NCBI GenBank assembly: GCA_964392915.1
Contig: CAYMRS010000006.1
Span: 21,310-85,309, forward strand
Direction of reading: 5' to 3'
DNA: 64,000 nt
Source: JAAYUK01 sp964392915
GTDB taxonomy: Bacteria > Nitrospirota > Thermodesulfovibrionia > Thermodesulfovibrionales > Dissulfurispiraceae
Shown here piece by piece: positions 8,671 to 17,703 of the stretch. The notes beneath the pieces are model-generated. The model saw only the letters and a program-made list of their open reading frames with translations. It searched no databases and was not told the origin of the DNA. The translations under genes were made by a program, and so were the position numbers. Position 1 is the first letter of the stretch, and every line of letters begins with the position of its first letter.

Positions 8671-9725
8671 CGGGAAAAAAGAAGGCGCCCAGCATGATCA
8701 ATCCGCCGGCCGGAGCAGTGCCGGCAGCCTACGCATCGGCGTTTGCAGAGATTAAGGAGCGTGTTCGCACCGCCCAGTATGCCGCCCTGAGATCGGTCAA
8801 TAAACGACTGGTCGGGCTCTACTGGGACATCGGGCGCATTATCCTCGAACGCCAGGCAACAGAAGGCTGGGGTAAATCCGTAGTCGAGCGCCTGTCTGCC
8901 GATCTGCAGCGGGAATTCCCCGGAACAGGCGGTTTCTCAGCTTCCAACGTCTGGCGTATGAAGGCTTTCTATGAGGGCTATTGTTCGTCAGAAAAACTCG
9001 CACCACTGGTGCGAGAAATTGCATGGAGTCATAATGTGGTCATTTTGGAGCGATGCTCCGATCTCCTTGAACGCGAATTCTACCTGCGCATGACCCGCAA
9101 GTTCGGCTGGTCGAAAAACGTGCTCATCCATCAGATCGAAAACCAGAGTTATGAGAAAAGTCTGCTGGGCCAGACCAATTTCGACAAGGCACTTACCCCG
9201 GAGTTGCGCAGCCGGGCAAAGCTCGCCGTCAGGGACGAATATACCTTCGACTTTCTGGAACTGGGCGAAAGACACTCTGAGCGCGAACTGGAGCGTGCAC
9301 TGATCGGCCGTATCGAGGATTTCCTCCGTGCCATGGGCGGCATGTTCGCGTTTGTGGGCAGCCAGTTCAGGCTGGAGGTTGCGGGTAAGGAGTACTTCAT
9401 TGACCTGCTGCTGTTCCATCGAAAACTAAAGTGCCTGGTTGCCATAGAGCTCAAGATCGGCGAGTTCGAGCCCGAGTTCGTCGGCAAAATGCAGTTCTAC
9501 CTCGCCGCGCTGGACAAGCTGGTGCGCATGGAGGGCGAAAACCCGGCAATTGGCATCATTCTCTGCAAGGAGAAAAACCGCACCATCGTTGAATACGCTC
9601 TCATGCCTGCCGACAAGCCCATCGGCGTGGCAACCTATGACATCGTCAAGCGCCTGCCCAAGGCGCTCAAGGGTCAGCTCCCCAGCCCCGAACAAATCGC
9701 CAGAATACTGGAGGACGGGGTATGA
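8667..9725 (+). CDS. YhcG/DUF1016-family PDDEXK nuclease-domain protein
   Basis: A 352-residue protein of the YhcG (DUF1016) family: an N-terminal winged-helix-like domain (YWDIGRIILERQ, WGKSVVERLSADLQREFPG, NVWRMKAFYEGY) and a C-terminal nuclease-like domain. In the nuclease-like part, YFIDLLLFHR and LVAIELKIGEFEPEF near residues 245-270 supply the D and ExK of a PD-(D/E)XK core. Its ATG overlaps the hsdM stop, and its stop overlaps the hsdS start, so it is translationally coupled within the hsd operon. Members are often found between type I R-M genes; their exact role is not settled. A defence-accessory role here is inferred from position. Confidence 0.88.
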   Translation: MTGKKKAPSMINPPAGAVPAAYASAFAEIKERVRTAQYAALRSVNKRLVGLYWDIGRIILERQATEGWGKSVVERLSADLQREFPGTGGFSASNVWRMKAFYEGYCSSEKLAPLVREIAWSHNVVILERCSDLLEREFYLRMTRKFGWSKNVLIHQIENQSYEKSLLGQTNFDKALTPELRSRAKLAVRDEYTFDFLELGERHSERELERALIGRIEDFLRAMGGMFAFVGSQFRLEVAGKEYFIDLLLFHRKLKCLVAIELKIGEFEPEFVGKMQFYLAALDKLVRMEGENPAIGIILCKEKNRTIVEYALMPADKPIGVATYDIVKRLPKALKGQLPSPEQIARILEDGV

Positions 9726-10918
9726 ACTGGGAGACCAAGAAACTTGAAGCTGTCGCAGATTTCAGTCTTGGGAAAATGCTTGACCAGAAAAAGAATCGTG
9801 GCGAACCACTACCTTATCTTGCAAATGTCAACGTTCGCTGGGGGGAATTCGCTCTGGCCGATCTGAGGGAGATGCGGTTCGAGCAACATGAGTTGGACCG
9901 CTATGGTCTTAAATATGGCGATATCGTAATGTGCGAAGGTGGAGAACCGGGGCGATGTGCGATTTGGAAAGAGCAGTGCGCCAGCATGATGATCCAGAAA
10001 GCACTTCACCGGATTCGGCCACACGATTGTTTGCGGCCAGAGTTTCTCTACTACTTTTTTCTCTACAAAGGTCGAACTGGTCATCTGGCGTCACTTTTCA
10101 CTGGTTCGACTATCAAGCACCTTCCACGTGAAAAGCTTGCGCTGGTTGAAGTGCCAGTGCCGCCCCACTCTACCCAGGCCCAAATCGCTTCGGTCCTCTC
10201 CGCCTACGACGACCTGATCGAGAACAACCGGCGGCGGATTCAGTTGCTGGAGCAGGCGGCGCGGCTGCTCTACAAGGAATGGTTTGTCCACCTCCGCTTC
10301 CCCGGCCACGAACACACCAAAATCATCGACGGCGTGCCTGAGGGGTGGGAAAAGAAAGCCGCCTTTGAGGTTATGGATGTTCTCAGTGGCGGTACACCCA
10401 AGACAACGAATCTGTCCTATTGGTACGGGGATATTCCATTTTTCACCCCAAAGGACGCGACCGATTTTGCATATGTGCATGACACTGAGAAATCCATCAC
10501 CGAGGCCGGATTAAAGAACTGCAACAGCAATCTTTATCTAAAGGATACCGTATTCATCACTGCTCGAGGAACGGTTGGCAAGATCAATCTCGCCCAATGC
10601 CCCATGGCAATGAACCAGTCCTGTTATGCGCTCGTTGCTCACCCACCGCTAAATCAGCAGTTTCTGTATTTTGCCTTGGTGGACGGAGTAGAACAATTTC
10701 GTAGCCGGGCTGTCGGTGCGGTATTCGATGCGATCGTTCGGGATACATTCAAGCTGATTCCTTTCGTCGTGCCAGACGAAAAGCTGATTACAGCTTTTAT
10801 GGAGCACGTATCCCCAATGCTTGCTCAGATTGATAACCTTGCTGGGCAGGTTCGAAGCCTACGAAAAGCCCGCGATCTTCTTCTGCCCAAACTGATGAAC
10901 GGGGAGGTGGCGGTATGA
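9722..10918 (+). CDS. hsdS: Type I restriction-modification specificity subunit HsdS
   Basis: DNA-recognition subunit. Its 398 residues show the two-half layout: target-recognition domain 1 (about residues 1-150), a conserved helical spacer (SAYDDLIENNRRRIQLLEQA), target-recognition domain 2 (VPEGWEKKAAFEVMDVLSGG, PFFTPKDATDF, VFITARGTVGKI), and a closing helix ending RSLRKARDLLLPKLMNG. Both domains look complete, implying a bipartite recognition sequence that cannot be predicted by eye. The start overlaps the upstream stop (ATGA) and the same coupling occurs downstream. Confidence 0.94.
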   Translation: MNWETKKLEAVADFSLGKMLDQKKNRGEPLPYLANVNVRWGEFALADLREMRFEQHELDRYGLKYGDIVMCEGGEPGRCAIWKEQCASMMIQKALHRIRPHDCLRPEFLYYFFLYKGRTGHLASLFTGSTIKHLPREKLALVEVPVPPHSTQAQIASVLSAYDDLIENNRRRIQLLEQAARLLYKEWFVHLRFPGHEHTKIIDGVPEGWEKKAAFEVMDVLSGGTPKTTNLSYWYGDIPFFTPKDATDFAYVHDTEKSITEAGLKNCNSNLYLKDTVFITARGTVGKINLAQCPMAMNQSCYALVAHPPLNQQFLYFALVDGVEQFRSRAVGAVFDAIVRDTFKLIPFVVPDEKLITAFMEHVSPMLAQIDNLAGQVRSLRKARDLLLPKLMNGEVAV

Positions 10919-11103
10919 ACCTGAAATCACTTCCCTCCCAGATCGCCCTCGGCGAAGACTCTACCCGCCAGTTCAAGGCAGATGTGAAGAGCGCCGACTC
11001 CCAGGCTATGGAAATGGCGGTCTTTGTCAAAACGGGCGGCATGGTTTTATCAGGTCACGTTGACCCGATACGTGACCTTTTAAGCATGGAGGCAGCGGCA
11101 TGA
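10915..11103 (+). pseudogene. Remnant of an AlbA_2-domain (Schlafen/AAA_4-like) ATP-binding protein
   Basis: A 62-residue frame coupled to hsdS by ATGA. Its first ~35 residues (SLPSQIALGEDSTRQFKADV then SADSQAMEMA) match the opening of AlbA_2-domain proteins that commonly sit in type I R-M operons. The rest does not continue the fold, and a strong hairpin lies inside its 3' half. Full-length relatives are several hundred residues, so this is probably a deletion remnant; a small functional peptide is possible but less likely. It overlaps the rhuM start by four bases. Confidence 0.5.
11052..11081 (+). terminator. Hairpin with T-run between hsdS and rhuM: terminator or operator
   Basis: A perfect 9-bp stem (11052-11060 with 11070-11078) closes a nine-base loop and runs into TTTT. 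It sits 19 bases before the rhuM start, inside the AlbA_2 remnant. It could uncouple rhuM and hsdR from the upstream genes; as a perfect inverted repeat it could also bind a repressor. Confidence 0.5.
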
Positions 11104-12128
11104 ATGATTCCGAAATTCTTATTTATCAAGCCGCCGACGGCAAAATCAAAATCGATGTCCGGCTGGAAGACGAGACGGTCTGGCTGACCCAGGACCACAT
11201 GGCTGGGCTGTTCGGTAAAAGCAAGAAGACTATTTCCGAGCACATCCGCAATATTTTCAGTGAAGGCGAACTGGTCGAGGAAGTGGTTGTCCGGAATTTC
11301 CGGACAACCACTCGACATGGCGCCATGCCTGACAAAACCCAGTCCAGAGACGTTCAATTTTACAACCTGGACGTGATCATCTCCGTTGGTTACCGGGTCA
11401 GGTCCCACCAAGGCACGCAGTTTCGCATCTGGGCCACACAGCGGCTGAAGGAGTACATCGTCAAGGGCTTCGCCCTGAACGATGAGCGCTTCAAAACGGG
11501 CAACTCGATGGCCTATTTCACGGAACTGCAGGAACGCATCCGTGAAATCCGTCTTTCCGAGCGCTTTTTCTATCAGAAAATCAAGGATATCTATACCACC
11601 AGCATCGACTGCGACCCCAGGGACGAAAAGACCATCGAGTTTTTCAAGGTGGTTCAGAACAAACTCCTCTGGGCTATCAGCCGGCAAACGGCGGCGGAAC
11701 TGGTGTATCGCCGGGCGGACGCCGCGCTACCCTTGATGGGTATGCAATCGTTCGATAAGCAAGGTGATCTGGCGGTACGTAAAAGCGATGCGAGCATCGC
11801 CAAGAACTACCTCGCCGAGGACGAAATGAAGCTGCTCGGCCTGCTGGTGGAACAATACCTGGCCTTCGCCGAAACCATGGCCCAGCAGAGAATTCCCATG
11901 CACATGGCAGACTGGATTCAACGGCTGGACGCCATTATTCAGCTTAATGGGCGGGAGTTGTTGACCCATGCAGGCAAAATCAGCCAACAGATGGCCCAGG
12001 AAAAAGCCGATCTGGAATATGACAAGTTCCGGGAAACGCAGCGGCGCTTCCAGCATGAAGAGAGCCTCAAGGAACTGGAAGAGGATATTGAAAAGATAAA
12101 GCCGCCTCAGGGAAAGGGAGGCAATTGA
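11100..12128 (+). CDS. rhuM: RhuM-family protein
   Basis: A 342-residue member of the virulence-RhuM family. Visible are the N-terminal region ETVWLTQDHMAGLFGKS followed by TISEHIRNIF (a helix-turn-helix-like segment), the conserved core YNLDVIISVGYRVRS and QFRIWATQRLKEYI, and a charged helical C-terminus (about residues 300-342). RhuM genes occur in genomic islands and R-M loci in many bacteria; the biochemical role is unknown. It lies between hsdS and hsdR, abutting hsdR without a gap. DNA binding is inferred from the N-terminal pattern. Confidence 0.88.
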   Translation: MNDSEILIYQAADGKIKIDVRLEDETVWLTQDHMAGLFGKSKKTISEHIRNIFSEGELVEEVVVRNFRTTTRHGAMPDKTQSRDVQFYNLDVIISVGYRVRSHQGTQFRIWATQRLKEYIVKGFALNDERFKTGNSMAYFTELQERIREIRLSERFFYQKIKDIYTTSIDCDPRDEKTIEFFKVVQNKLLWAISRQTAAELVYRRADAALPLMGMQSFDKQGDLAVRKSDASIAKNYLAEDEMKLLGLLVEQYLAFAETMAQQRIPMHMADWIQRLDAIIQLNGRELLTHAGKISQQMAQEKADLEYDKFRETQRRFQHEESLKELEEDIEKIKPPQGKGGN

Positions 12129-15100
12129 ATGCCCCCGACTCCTTACACAGAAGACACCCTCGTTCAGCAGACAACGGCTGAATACCTTGAACAGGTGCTC
12201 GGCTGGCGGTCGGTGTATGCCTACAACACCGAGGACTTCGGGCCGGAGAGCCTGCTGGGGCGGGCGACGGACCGCGATGTGGTGCTGACCCGCTCCCTGC
12301 GGCAGAAGCTCGAAGCGCTGAACCCCGGCCTGCCGCCCACGGCGTCTCCGGATTTTCGATTTCGACTGCCCGGAAAACAATGATTTTCTCTGTGTGCGGG
12401 AGCTCTGGATACGGGGCGACCTGTACCGCCGCCGGGCAGACATTGTCGGGTTCGTCAACGGCCTGCCGTTGCTGTTCATGGAGCTGAAGAATGTCAGCAA
12501 GGATATTCGCGCTGCGTATGAGCGCAATTTTCTTGACTACCGCGACACGGTGCCGCACCTGTTTCATCACAATGCGGTGGTTGTGCTGGCCAATGGGGTA
12601 GATGCGCGGCTTGGGTCGGTTACGAGCCGTTTTGAACATTTTCACGAGTGGAAGCGGCTGGCAGAGGACGAACCGGGCGTTGTGGACATGGAGACACTGC
12701 TGAAGGGGGTCTGTGCGAAAGCGAATTTTCTGGACATGGTGGAGAACTTCATTGTTTTCGATGACTCGACCGGGGAGTTCCGGAAGATAGTGGCGAGGAA
12801 TCATCAGTTTCTTGGCGTCAATCGGGCTATTGATGCGGTTCGGGACCGGAAGTACCGTGGCGGCAAGCTTGGGGTGTTCTGGCATACGCAGGGGTCGGGC
12901 AAGAGCTATTCGATGGTGATGTTTACGCGGAAGGTGCATCGCAAGCTGGGCGGCAACTTCACGTTTCTGGTCCTGACGGATCGCGATGATCTTGATACAC
13001 AGATTTACAAGACCTTTGCCGGGTGCGGTGTGGTGGACAATGACCGGGACCCCTGCCGGGCAGCGAGCGGAGAGCATCTCGCGCAACTGCTTGCCCAGCA
13101 CAAGGCGCACATCTTTTCGCTGATCCAGAAATTCAACCAGAACGTTGTCGAGGGTGAAGCCTATACGCAGCGGGACGATATCATCGTGATTACTGATGAG
13201 GCCCATCGTACACAATATGGAACACTGGCGCTCAATATGCGCAACGCCCTGCCGAATGCCAGCTATATCGGTTTTACCGGAACACCGTTGTTCAAGGATG
13301 ACGAGATAACCCGGCGCGTGTTCGGTGAGTATGTCTCCACCTATGATTTCCAGCGGGCCGTGGAGGATAAAGCGACGGTACCGCTTTATTATGATGCCCG
13401 CGGAGACAAGCTTGGGGTGGCGATTGGTGATCTGAACGAGCGGATTGCCGCGAAGCTGGAAGAGCTGGAAACCGGCGCCATAGATGTTGAGCAGAGGCTG
13501 GAGCAGGAACTCAAGCGCGATTACCATATCATTACGGCGGGGAAAAGGCTGGATCAGGTGGCCCGCGATTTCGTGCAGCACTACTCAATGGCGTGGGAAA
13601 CCGGCAAGGCCATGCTGGTCTGCATCGACAAGATCACCTGCGTTCGGATGCACCGGCTGATTGAGTTTTACTGGAACGAACGAATCGGTGAACTGCAGGC
13701 GCAACTTCCTACGGCCACTGATGAACAGGACGAGCAGTACCGTCTCCGGCAGATCGGGTGGATGCGACAGACGCAGATGGCGGTTGTGGTCAGCGAGGAG
13801 CAGGGCGAGGTGGAGAAGTTCCGCAAATGGGATCTGGACATTACACCGCACCGGCGTCTGATCAAGGAGGGCATGTCACTGCCCGATGCGATGCGGCGGC
13901 AACCGCAGTTTCAGAATATGCAGCGGCTGGCGCTGGACGATGCATTCAAGGCAGAGGAGCATCCGTTTCGCATTGCCATTGTCTGCGCGATGTGGTTGAC
14001 CGGCTTTGATGTCCCCAGCCTTTCGACGCTGTATTTGGACAAGCCGCTCAAGGCGCATACGCTGATGCAGGCGATTGCGCGTGCGAACCGGGTGCATGAA
14101 GGCAAGAACAACGGGATGATTGTGGATTATTGCGGTATCCTGAAGAGTCTCCGGAAAGCGTTGGCGACCTTTGCCGGAACGGGAGACGGAGGGCGCGGTG
14201 GAGAGGGCGGCGAGACTGAACCTGCCCGGCCTGATGAGGAGTTGCTGGCTGATCTTGCAGAGGCGATTGCTCTTGTGCGGTCGTTTCTTGCTGAGCGGAA
14301 TGCGTCACTGGACAACATTGTCAACAATACGGGGTTCCGGAGAAATGCGGCAATTCAAGCAGCCAAGGAGGCGGCAAATGAAAACGACGAAACGCGAAAG
14401 CGGTTTGAGATCATGTGCCGCGCGGTTTTCTCCAAGTTCAAGGCCTGCATTACGGTTGGAGGCGTCAACGACTATCGGACAGACTATGATGCGATAAACA
14501 TCATTTACAAGAGCCTGATGCAGGATCGTGAGCAGGCCGATATCAGCGGGATTATCCGTCAATTGCACCAGGTCGTTGATGAGGCCATAGAGACCCGCCC
14601 AGAGTGGATAAGCGAGGATTCCGAAGCCTACGATATCAGCAAGATCGATTTTGGCCGTCTTCGCCGGGAGTTTGAACGTACCCCGTCCAAGCGCACCACG
14701 GTGCAGAATCTGAAAACAGCCATTGAGCAACGACTGCAGTGCCTGCTCCGGCAGAACCCGCTCCGTACTGATTTTCAGCGGCATTACGAAGAGATTGTTG
14801 CCGGGTACAACCGCGAGAAAGACCGGGTGACGATCGAAAAGACATTTGAAGCGCTGCTCCAGCTCCTGAACGGAATGAGTGAAGAGGAAAACCGCGCTGT
14901 TCGTGAAGGACTTGATGAAGAATCACTGGCTGTGTTTGACCTGCTGAAGAAACCGGCTCTGGAGGCCGATGAGATCAAGCGCATCAAGGTGGTTGCGGTT
15001 GATTTGCTGAAGATCGTCAAGGCCCGCATTCAGGAGATCGAGGATTGGGAGAGCCGCGAAGCTACCCGCGATCGCATACGGTTGACCATCCGCGATTTTT

Positions 15101-15240
15101 TGTGGAGCGACAAAACCGGTCTGCCCGTTGATCAATACACCGAGGAAGATGTCAGGATTCGTGCGGAAGATGTTTACCGCCATGTCTATCGGGTTTATCC
15201 AACTCTTCCGTCGCCGTATTACGATGTGCGCGTTGCATAA
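12129..15240 (+). pseudogene. hsdR: Type I restriction endonuclease subunit HsdR, disrupted by an N-terminal deletion and frameshift
   Basis: HsdR is the ATP-dependent translocase and nuclease subunit. The first piece (12129-12383, 84 codons) reads as a normal HsdR start (YTEDTLVQQTTAEYLEQVLG, YAYNTEDFGPESLLGRATDR) up to LNPGLPPTA. It then goes out of frame and stops. Family sequence resumes in another frame with IFDFDCPENNDFLCVRELW from about 12350, and the rest is open to 15240 (948 codons from a GTG at 12394). About 50 residues normally between these points appear missing. The downstream part keeps the nuclease motif (ADIVGFVNG ... FMELKN), Walker A (TQGSGKS), the DEAH box, GFTGTPL and AIARANR. 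Unless reading is rescued by an internal start, restriction is probably lost. Confidence 0.85.
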
Positions 15241-15339
15241 GATATCATCGGGCACGATCACGCGTTGCTAATATAGCAAATCATCCGTATAACAAAGAAC
15301 GAACATGATAGAATTCGGCATAATAAGCAAAGCAGAGAG

Positions 15340-15366
15340 AGCCGCCCGGCATGTTCGGCTTTTTTA
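15340..15366 (+). terminator. Probable terminator after hsdR
   Basis: AGCCG at 15340-15344 pairs with CGGCT at 15356-15360 across an eleven-base loop and is followed by a run of six Ts. The stem is short but the T-run and position, 100 bases after the hsdR stop, fit an operon end. Confidence 0.5.
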
Positions 15367-15450
15367 TCGCATGCTAAAATCGGTCATAGGGTATCCATAA
15401 GGGATTGCGATGATTTATCAAGACACTTCTTTTTCTGACTAATCGCTCGT

Positions 15451-16149
15451 ATGGCAATTGCTTCTCTTCTCGGCCTCCTCTTTCCGCAGCGCTGTCCTGT
15501 CTGCGGCAAGGAAGCGCAGTCGTCGCCCGCGCTTCCCTTATGCGGGTCCTGCTGGGCGGATATCCCTCATTACACGGGCCCGGCCTGCAGACAGTGCGGA
15601 CTCCCCACGATCTCACACCACACCGATCTCTGTCAGACGTGCACAACCGATCCGCCCCCTTTTTCTCTCATGCGTTCCTATGGCATCTACGACGGTGTGC
15701 TGAAAGAAGCGATCCATTTCCTGAAATTCAACGGCAAGCGACGACTGGCGAGACCGCTTGCCGACCTTCTGGCGGAGCTTGACCTTCCCGCTGCCGATGT
15801 GATTGTTCCGGTTCCCCTTCATGTCAATCAGCTGAGAAAGCGCGAATTCAATCAGACGGCCCTTATCGGGAAACATCTTGCCCGGCGACTGAAGATTCCG
15901 CTCCGCATAGACATTCTGTCGAAAACACGCGTTACCGCGGCCCAGACAGCCGTTGACCGAAAAAAACGGTTCAAAAATATTCACAAGGCATTCATCGCGT
16001 CGGACGCCGCGCGGGGACTGAAGATACTGCTTGTTGATGACGTCATAACCACCGGAGCAACAGCACGCGAATGCGCACATTCCCTGCGGCGAGCCGGAGC
16101 CAAGGAAGTATGTGTTATCGCGCTCGCGCGTTCAATGCCGAAATACTGA
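15451..16149 (+). CDS. comF: ComF-family phosphoribosyltransferase-like protein
   Basis: A 232-residue protein with the ComF layout: an N-terminal double zinc ribbon with four CxxC pairs (CPVC, CGSC, CRQC, CQTC between residues 15 and 60) and a C-terminal PRTase domain ending in the PRPP-binding signature ILLVDDVITTGATA near residue 190. ComF proteins are linked to DNA uptake during transformation, although many bacteria outside competent lineages carry one. The start chosen is ATG 15451; the upstream context has no strong Shine-Dalgarno. It is the first chromosomal-type gene after the R-M island. Confidence 0.9.
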   Translation: MAIASLLGLLFPQRCPVCGKEAQSSPALPLCGSCWADIPHYTGPACRQCGLPTISHHTDLCQTCTTDPPPFSLMRSYGIYDGVLKEAIHFLKFNGKRRLARPLADLLAELDLPAADVIVPVPLHVNQLRKREFNQTALIGKHLARRLKIPLRIDILSKTRVTAAQTAVDRKKRFKNIHKAFIASDAARGLKILLVDDVITTGATARECAHSLRRAGAKEVCVIALARSMPKY

Positions 16150-16280
16150 CATCTGCGACAGCCCACGCGGGACCGGAGAATGGCCGGTGGGATAAAACAA
16201 GGGCTGGCTGGCACACGCCGACAGCTTGAAAAATACGGCGCGCTACTGGTAAAATTTCAGCTCACTCATTCAACCGGGCA

Positions 16281-16365
16281 GCCGAAGTGGTGGAATTGGT
16301 AGACACGCACGTTTGAGGGGCGTGTGGGGCAACCTGTGCGGGTTCGAGTCCCGCCTTCGGCACCA
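16281..16365 (+). tRNA. tRNA-Leu (anticodon GAG)
   Basis: The acceptor stem GCCGAAG (16281-16287) pairs with CTTCGGC (16355-16361), followed by discriminator A and an encoded CCA. The anticodon stem CACGT/GCGTG encloses loop TTGAGGG with anticodon GAG. There is a long variable arm typical of class II tRNAs, and the T-arm is GCGGGTTCGAGTCCCGC. It reads leucine CUC/CUU codons. Confidence 0.97.
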
Positions 16366-16377
16366 TCTTTTTGAATG

Positions 16378-16409
16378 AAAACCGCATCGTTCAGGTGCGG
16401 TTTTTTTTT
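16378..16409 (+). terminator. Intrinsic terminator after tRNA-Leu
   Basis: A 7-bp stem (16380-16386 with 16396-16402) closes a nine-base loop and is followed by an uninterrupted T-run to 16409. Strong Rho-independent form, 13 bases after the tRNA 3' end. Confidence 0.9.
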
Positions 16410-16475
16410 GCCCCCCATTCCTGTTAGCATACGTAACTGTAGTTATCATTTTTCCTGTCTGTTTGGGAGGTTAGC

Positions 16476-16808
16476 ATGGAGCTTCAGATCACCATTGACG
16501 GAACTTCTGAGACAATTCATATTGCGGACGCCTACCGCCCGGATCTCGCGGGAATTTCAGCCCGTATTGCTCAATTGGCAAAGAGCAAGGACGTAAGCGT
16601 AGCGTCGCTGGATATGAGCGGATTGATTCAGGCCATGATCCGGGGGATTTCCGGCTGTGAACGCGGCTGCCCGGCGGATGCCAAGAGCCTTATTACCAGA
16701 GGATATAGCGGGTTCGATCTCAAGTACGTCGAAGGCGGCATTCTTACCGCGCGGTCGACAAATGGAACCCTCAAGGGGCTGACGGTCAAGATGTTCCCTG
16801 ATTTTTGA
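16476..16808 (+). CDS. Conserved-looking small protein of unknown function
   Basis: 110 residues, ATG preceded by GGGAGG at good spacing, so it is probably a real gene. I do not recognise the family. It opens with an IMD-like beta strand (MELQITIDG), then a helical middle part. A CERGCPADAK segment at residues 61-70 has two cysteines spaced CxxxC, and the protein ends in a beta-rich tail, KGLTVKMFPDF. There is no signal peptide or membrane segment, so it should be cytoplasmic. It stands alone between the tRNA-Leu terminator and the HAD gene; no operon partner suggests a role. Confidence 0.7.
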   Translation: MELQITIDGTSETIHIADAYRPDLAGISARIAQLAKSKDVSVASLDMSGLIQAMIRGISGCERGCPADAKSLITRGYSGFDLKYVEGGILTARSTNGTLKGLTVKMFPDF

Positions 16809-16978
16809 CACGATTTCTCTTCCGGCTTTTGAACGCAGAGCGCCTCGCAAGCCTTGTTCACGGGCAGCAGGAAGTGAAGTTTCTGGGGACAAGACAAGAG
16901 CGGAGTTTGTCAAAACAATAAGTCGGCGATTCCCATTTCCACAAGAGCGTTTGCCGGCGACGGTCTCTTCCCCGCCGG

Positions 16979-17008
16979 TTGACGCTTCCTGACCGCTGGC
17001 GGTAATCT
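16979..17008 (+). promoter_or_regulatory. Candidate promoter for the HAD phosphatase gene
   Basis: TTGACG at 16979-16984 and TAATCT at 17003-17008 are 18 bases apart. A start site six to seven bases after the -10 would fall at or next to the ATG at 17015, which lacks a ribosome binding site, so the message may be leaderless. Confidence 0.4.
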
Positions 17009-17014
17009 AGAAAC

Positions 17015-17695
17015 ATGAAATTTCTTCTCTTCGACATTGACGGAACGCTTATCAGCGCGGGAGGTTCCGGGACGCGGTCGCTCAACCTTGCGTTCCGCGA
17101 CATCTTTGGTATCGATGTCGCGTTTCGCGGTTTCAACATGGGAGGCATGACTGATCCGCTGATCGTGAAGGAAGGGCTCGCGAAACACGGCATTCCGAAC
17201 AGCAACGGCATAGTTCCGCAAGTGCTGGAGTCCTATCTGAGCCACCTCCGCACTGAAATACAGACGGACAGGCGACACCTCAAGCCGGGTGTTCTTGCAG
17301 CGCTCGATGCGCTTAAAACCATGCCTCAGTATACCGTCGGTCTGCTCACCGGCAATCTTGAGTCCGGCGCCCGCATAAAGCTTGAGTCGTTCGGCATTTA
17401 CGACCGCTTCCTTTGCGGCGCCTTTGGCAGCGACCACGAAGACCGAAACCTGCTGTTGCCGGTTGCCGCGCATCGGTTCCGGGAAAAGAAACAGCAGGAA
17501 ATCGACTTCAGCCGCTGCATCATCATCGGCGACACCCCGCGCGATGTGGCGTGCGCCAAACCATACGGCGCTGCGTGCATAGCTGTGGCGACCGGTCCCT
17601 ATAAACGCGCTGATCTTGAGGAGACCGCGGCAGACGTGGTGATGGACAACCTCGGCGATACCGCGCAACTTCTTGATACGCTCAGCAGGCTGTAA
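17015..17695 (+). CDS. HAD-superfamily hydrolase, phosphoglycolate-phosphatase-like
   Basis: 226 residues with the HAD motifs: motif I DIDGTLISAGG (nucleophile and acid/base aspartates at residues 7 and 9), motif II LLTGN near residue 111, and motif IV IIGDTPRDVACA near residue 170. An alpha-helical cap between motifs I and II, as in Gph-like phosphatases, suggests a small phosphomonoester substrate such as 2-phosphoglycolate, which cannot be fixed by sequence. The stop is eight bases upstream of the next gene, so the two are likely cotranscribed. Confidence 0.88.
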   Translation: MKFLLFDIDGTLISAGGSGTRSLNLAFRDIFGIDVAFRGFNMGGMTDPLIVKEGLAKHGIPNSNGIVPQVLESYLSHLRTEIQTDRRHLKPGVLAALDALKTMPQYTVGLLTGNLESGARIKLESFGIYDRFLCGAFGSDHEDRNLLLPVAAHRFREKKQQEIDFSRCIIIGDTPRDVACAKPYGAACIAVATGPYKRADLEETAADVVMDNLGDTAQLLDTLSRL

Positions 17696-17703
17696 GAGCC
17701 GGC

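Noticed and set aside
12067..13581. 504-codon frame antisense to hsdR
   Set aside because: The sense strand carries unmistakable HsdR motifs; the antisense frame is a composition shadow in GC-rich DNA.
6115..16365. Island integrated at tRNA-Leu
   Set aside because: comF lies between the island and the tRNA, and no tRNA 3'-end duplication is visible at the other edge near 6000.
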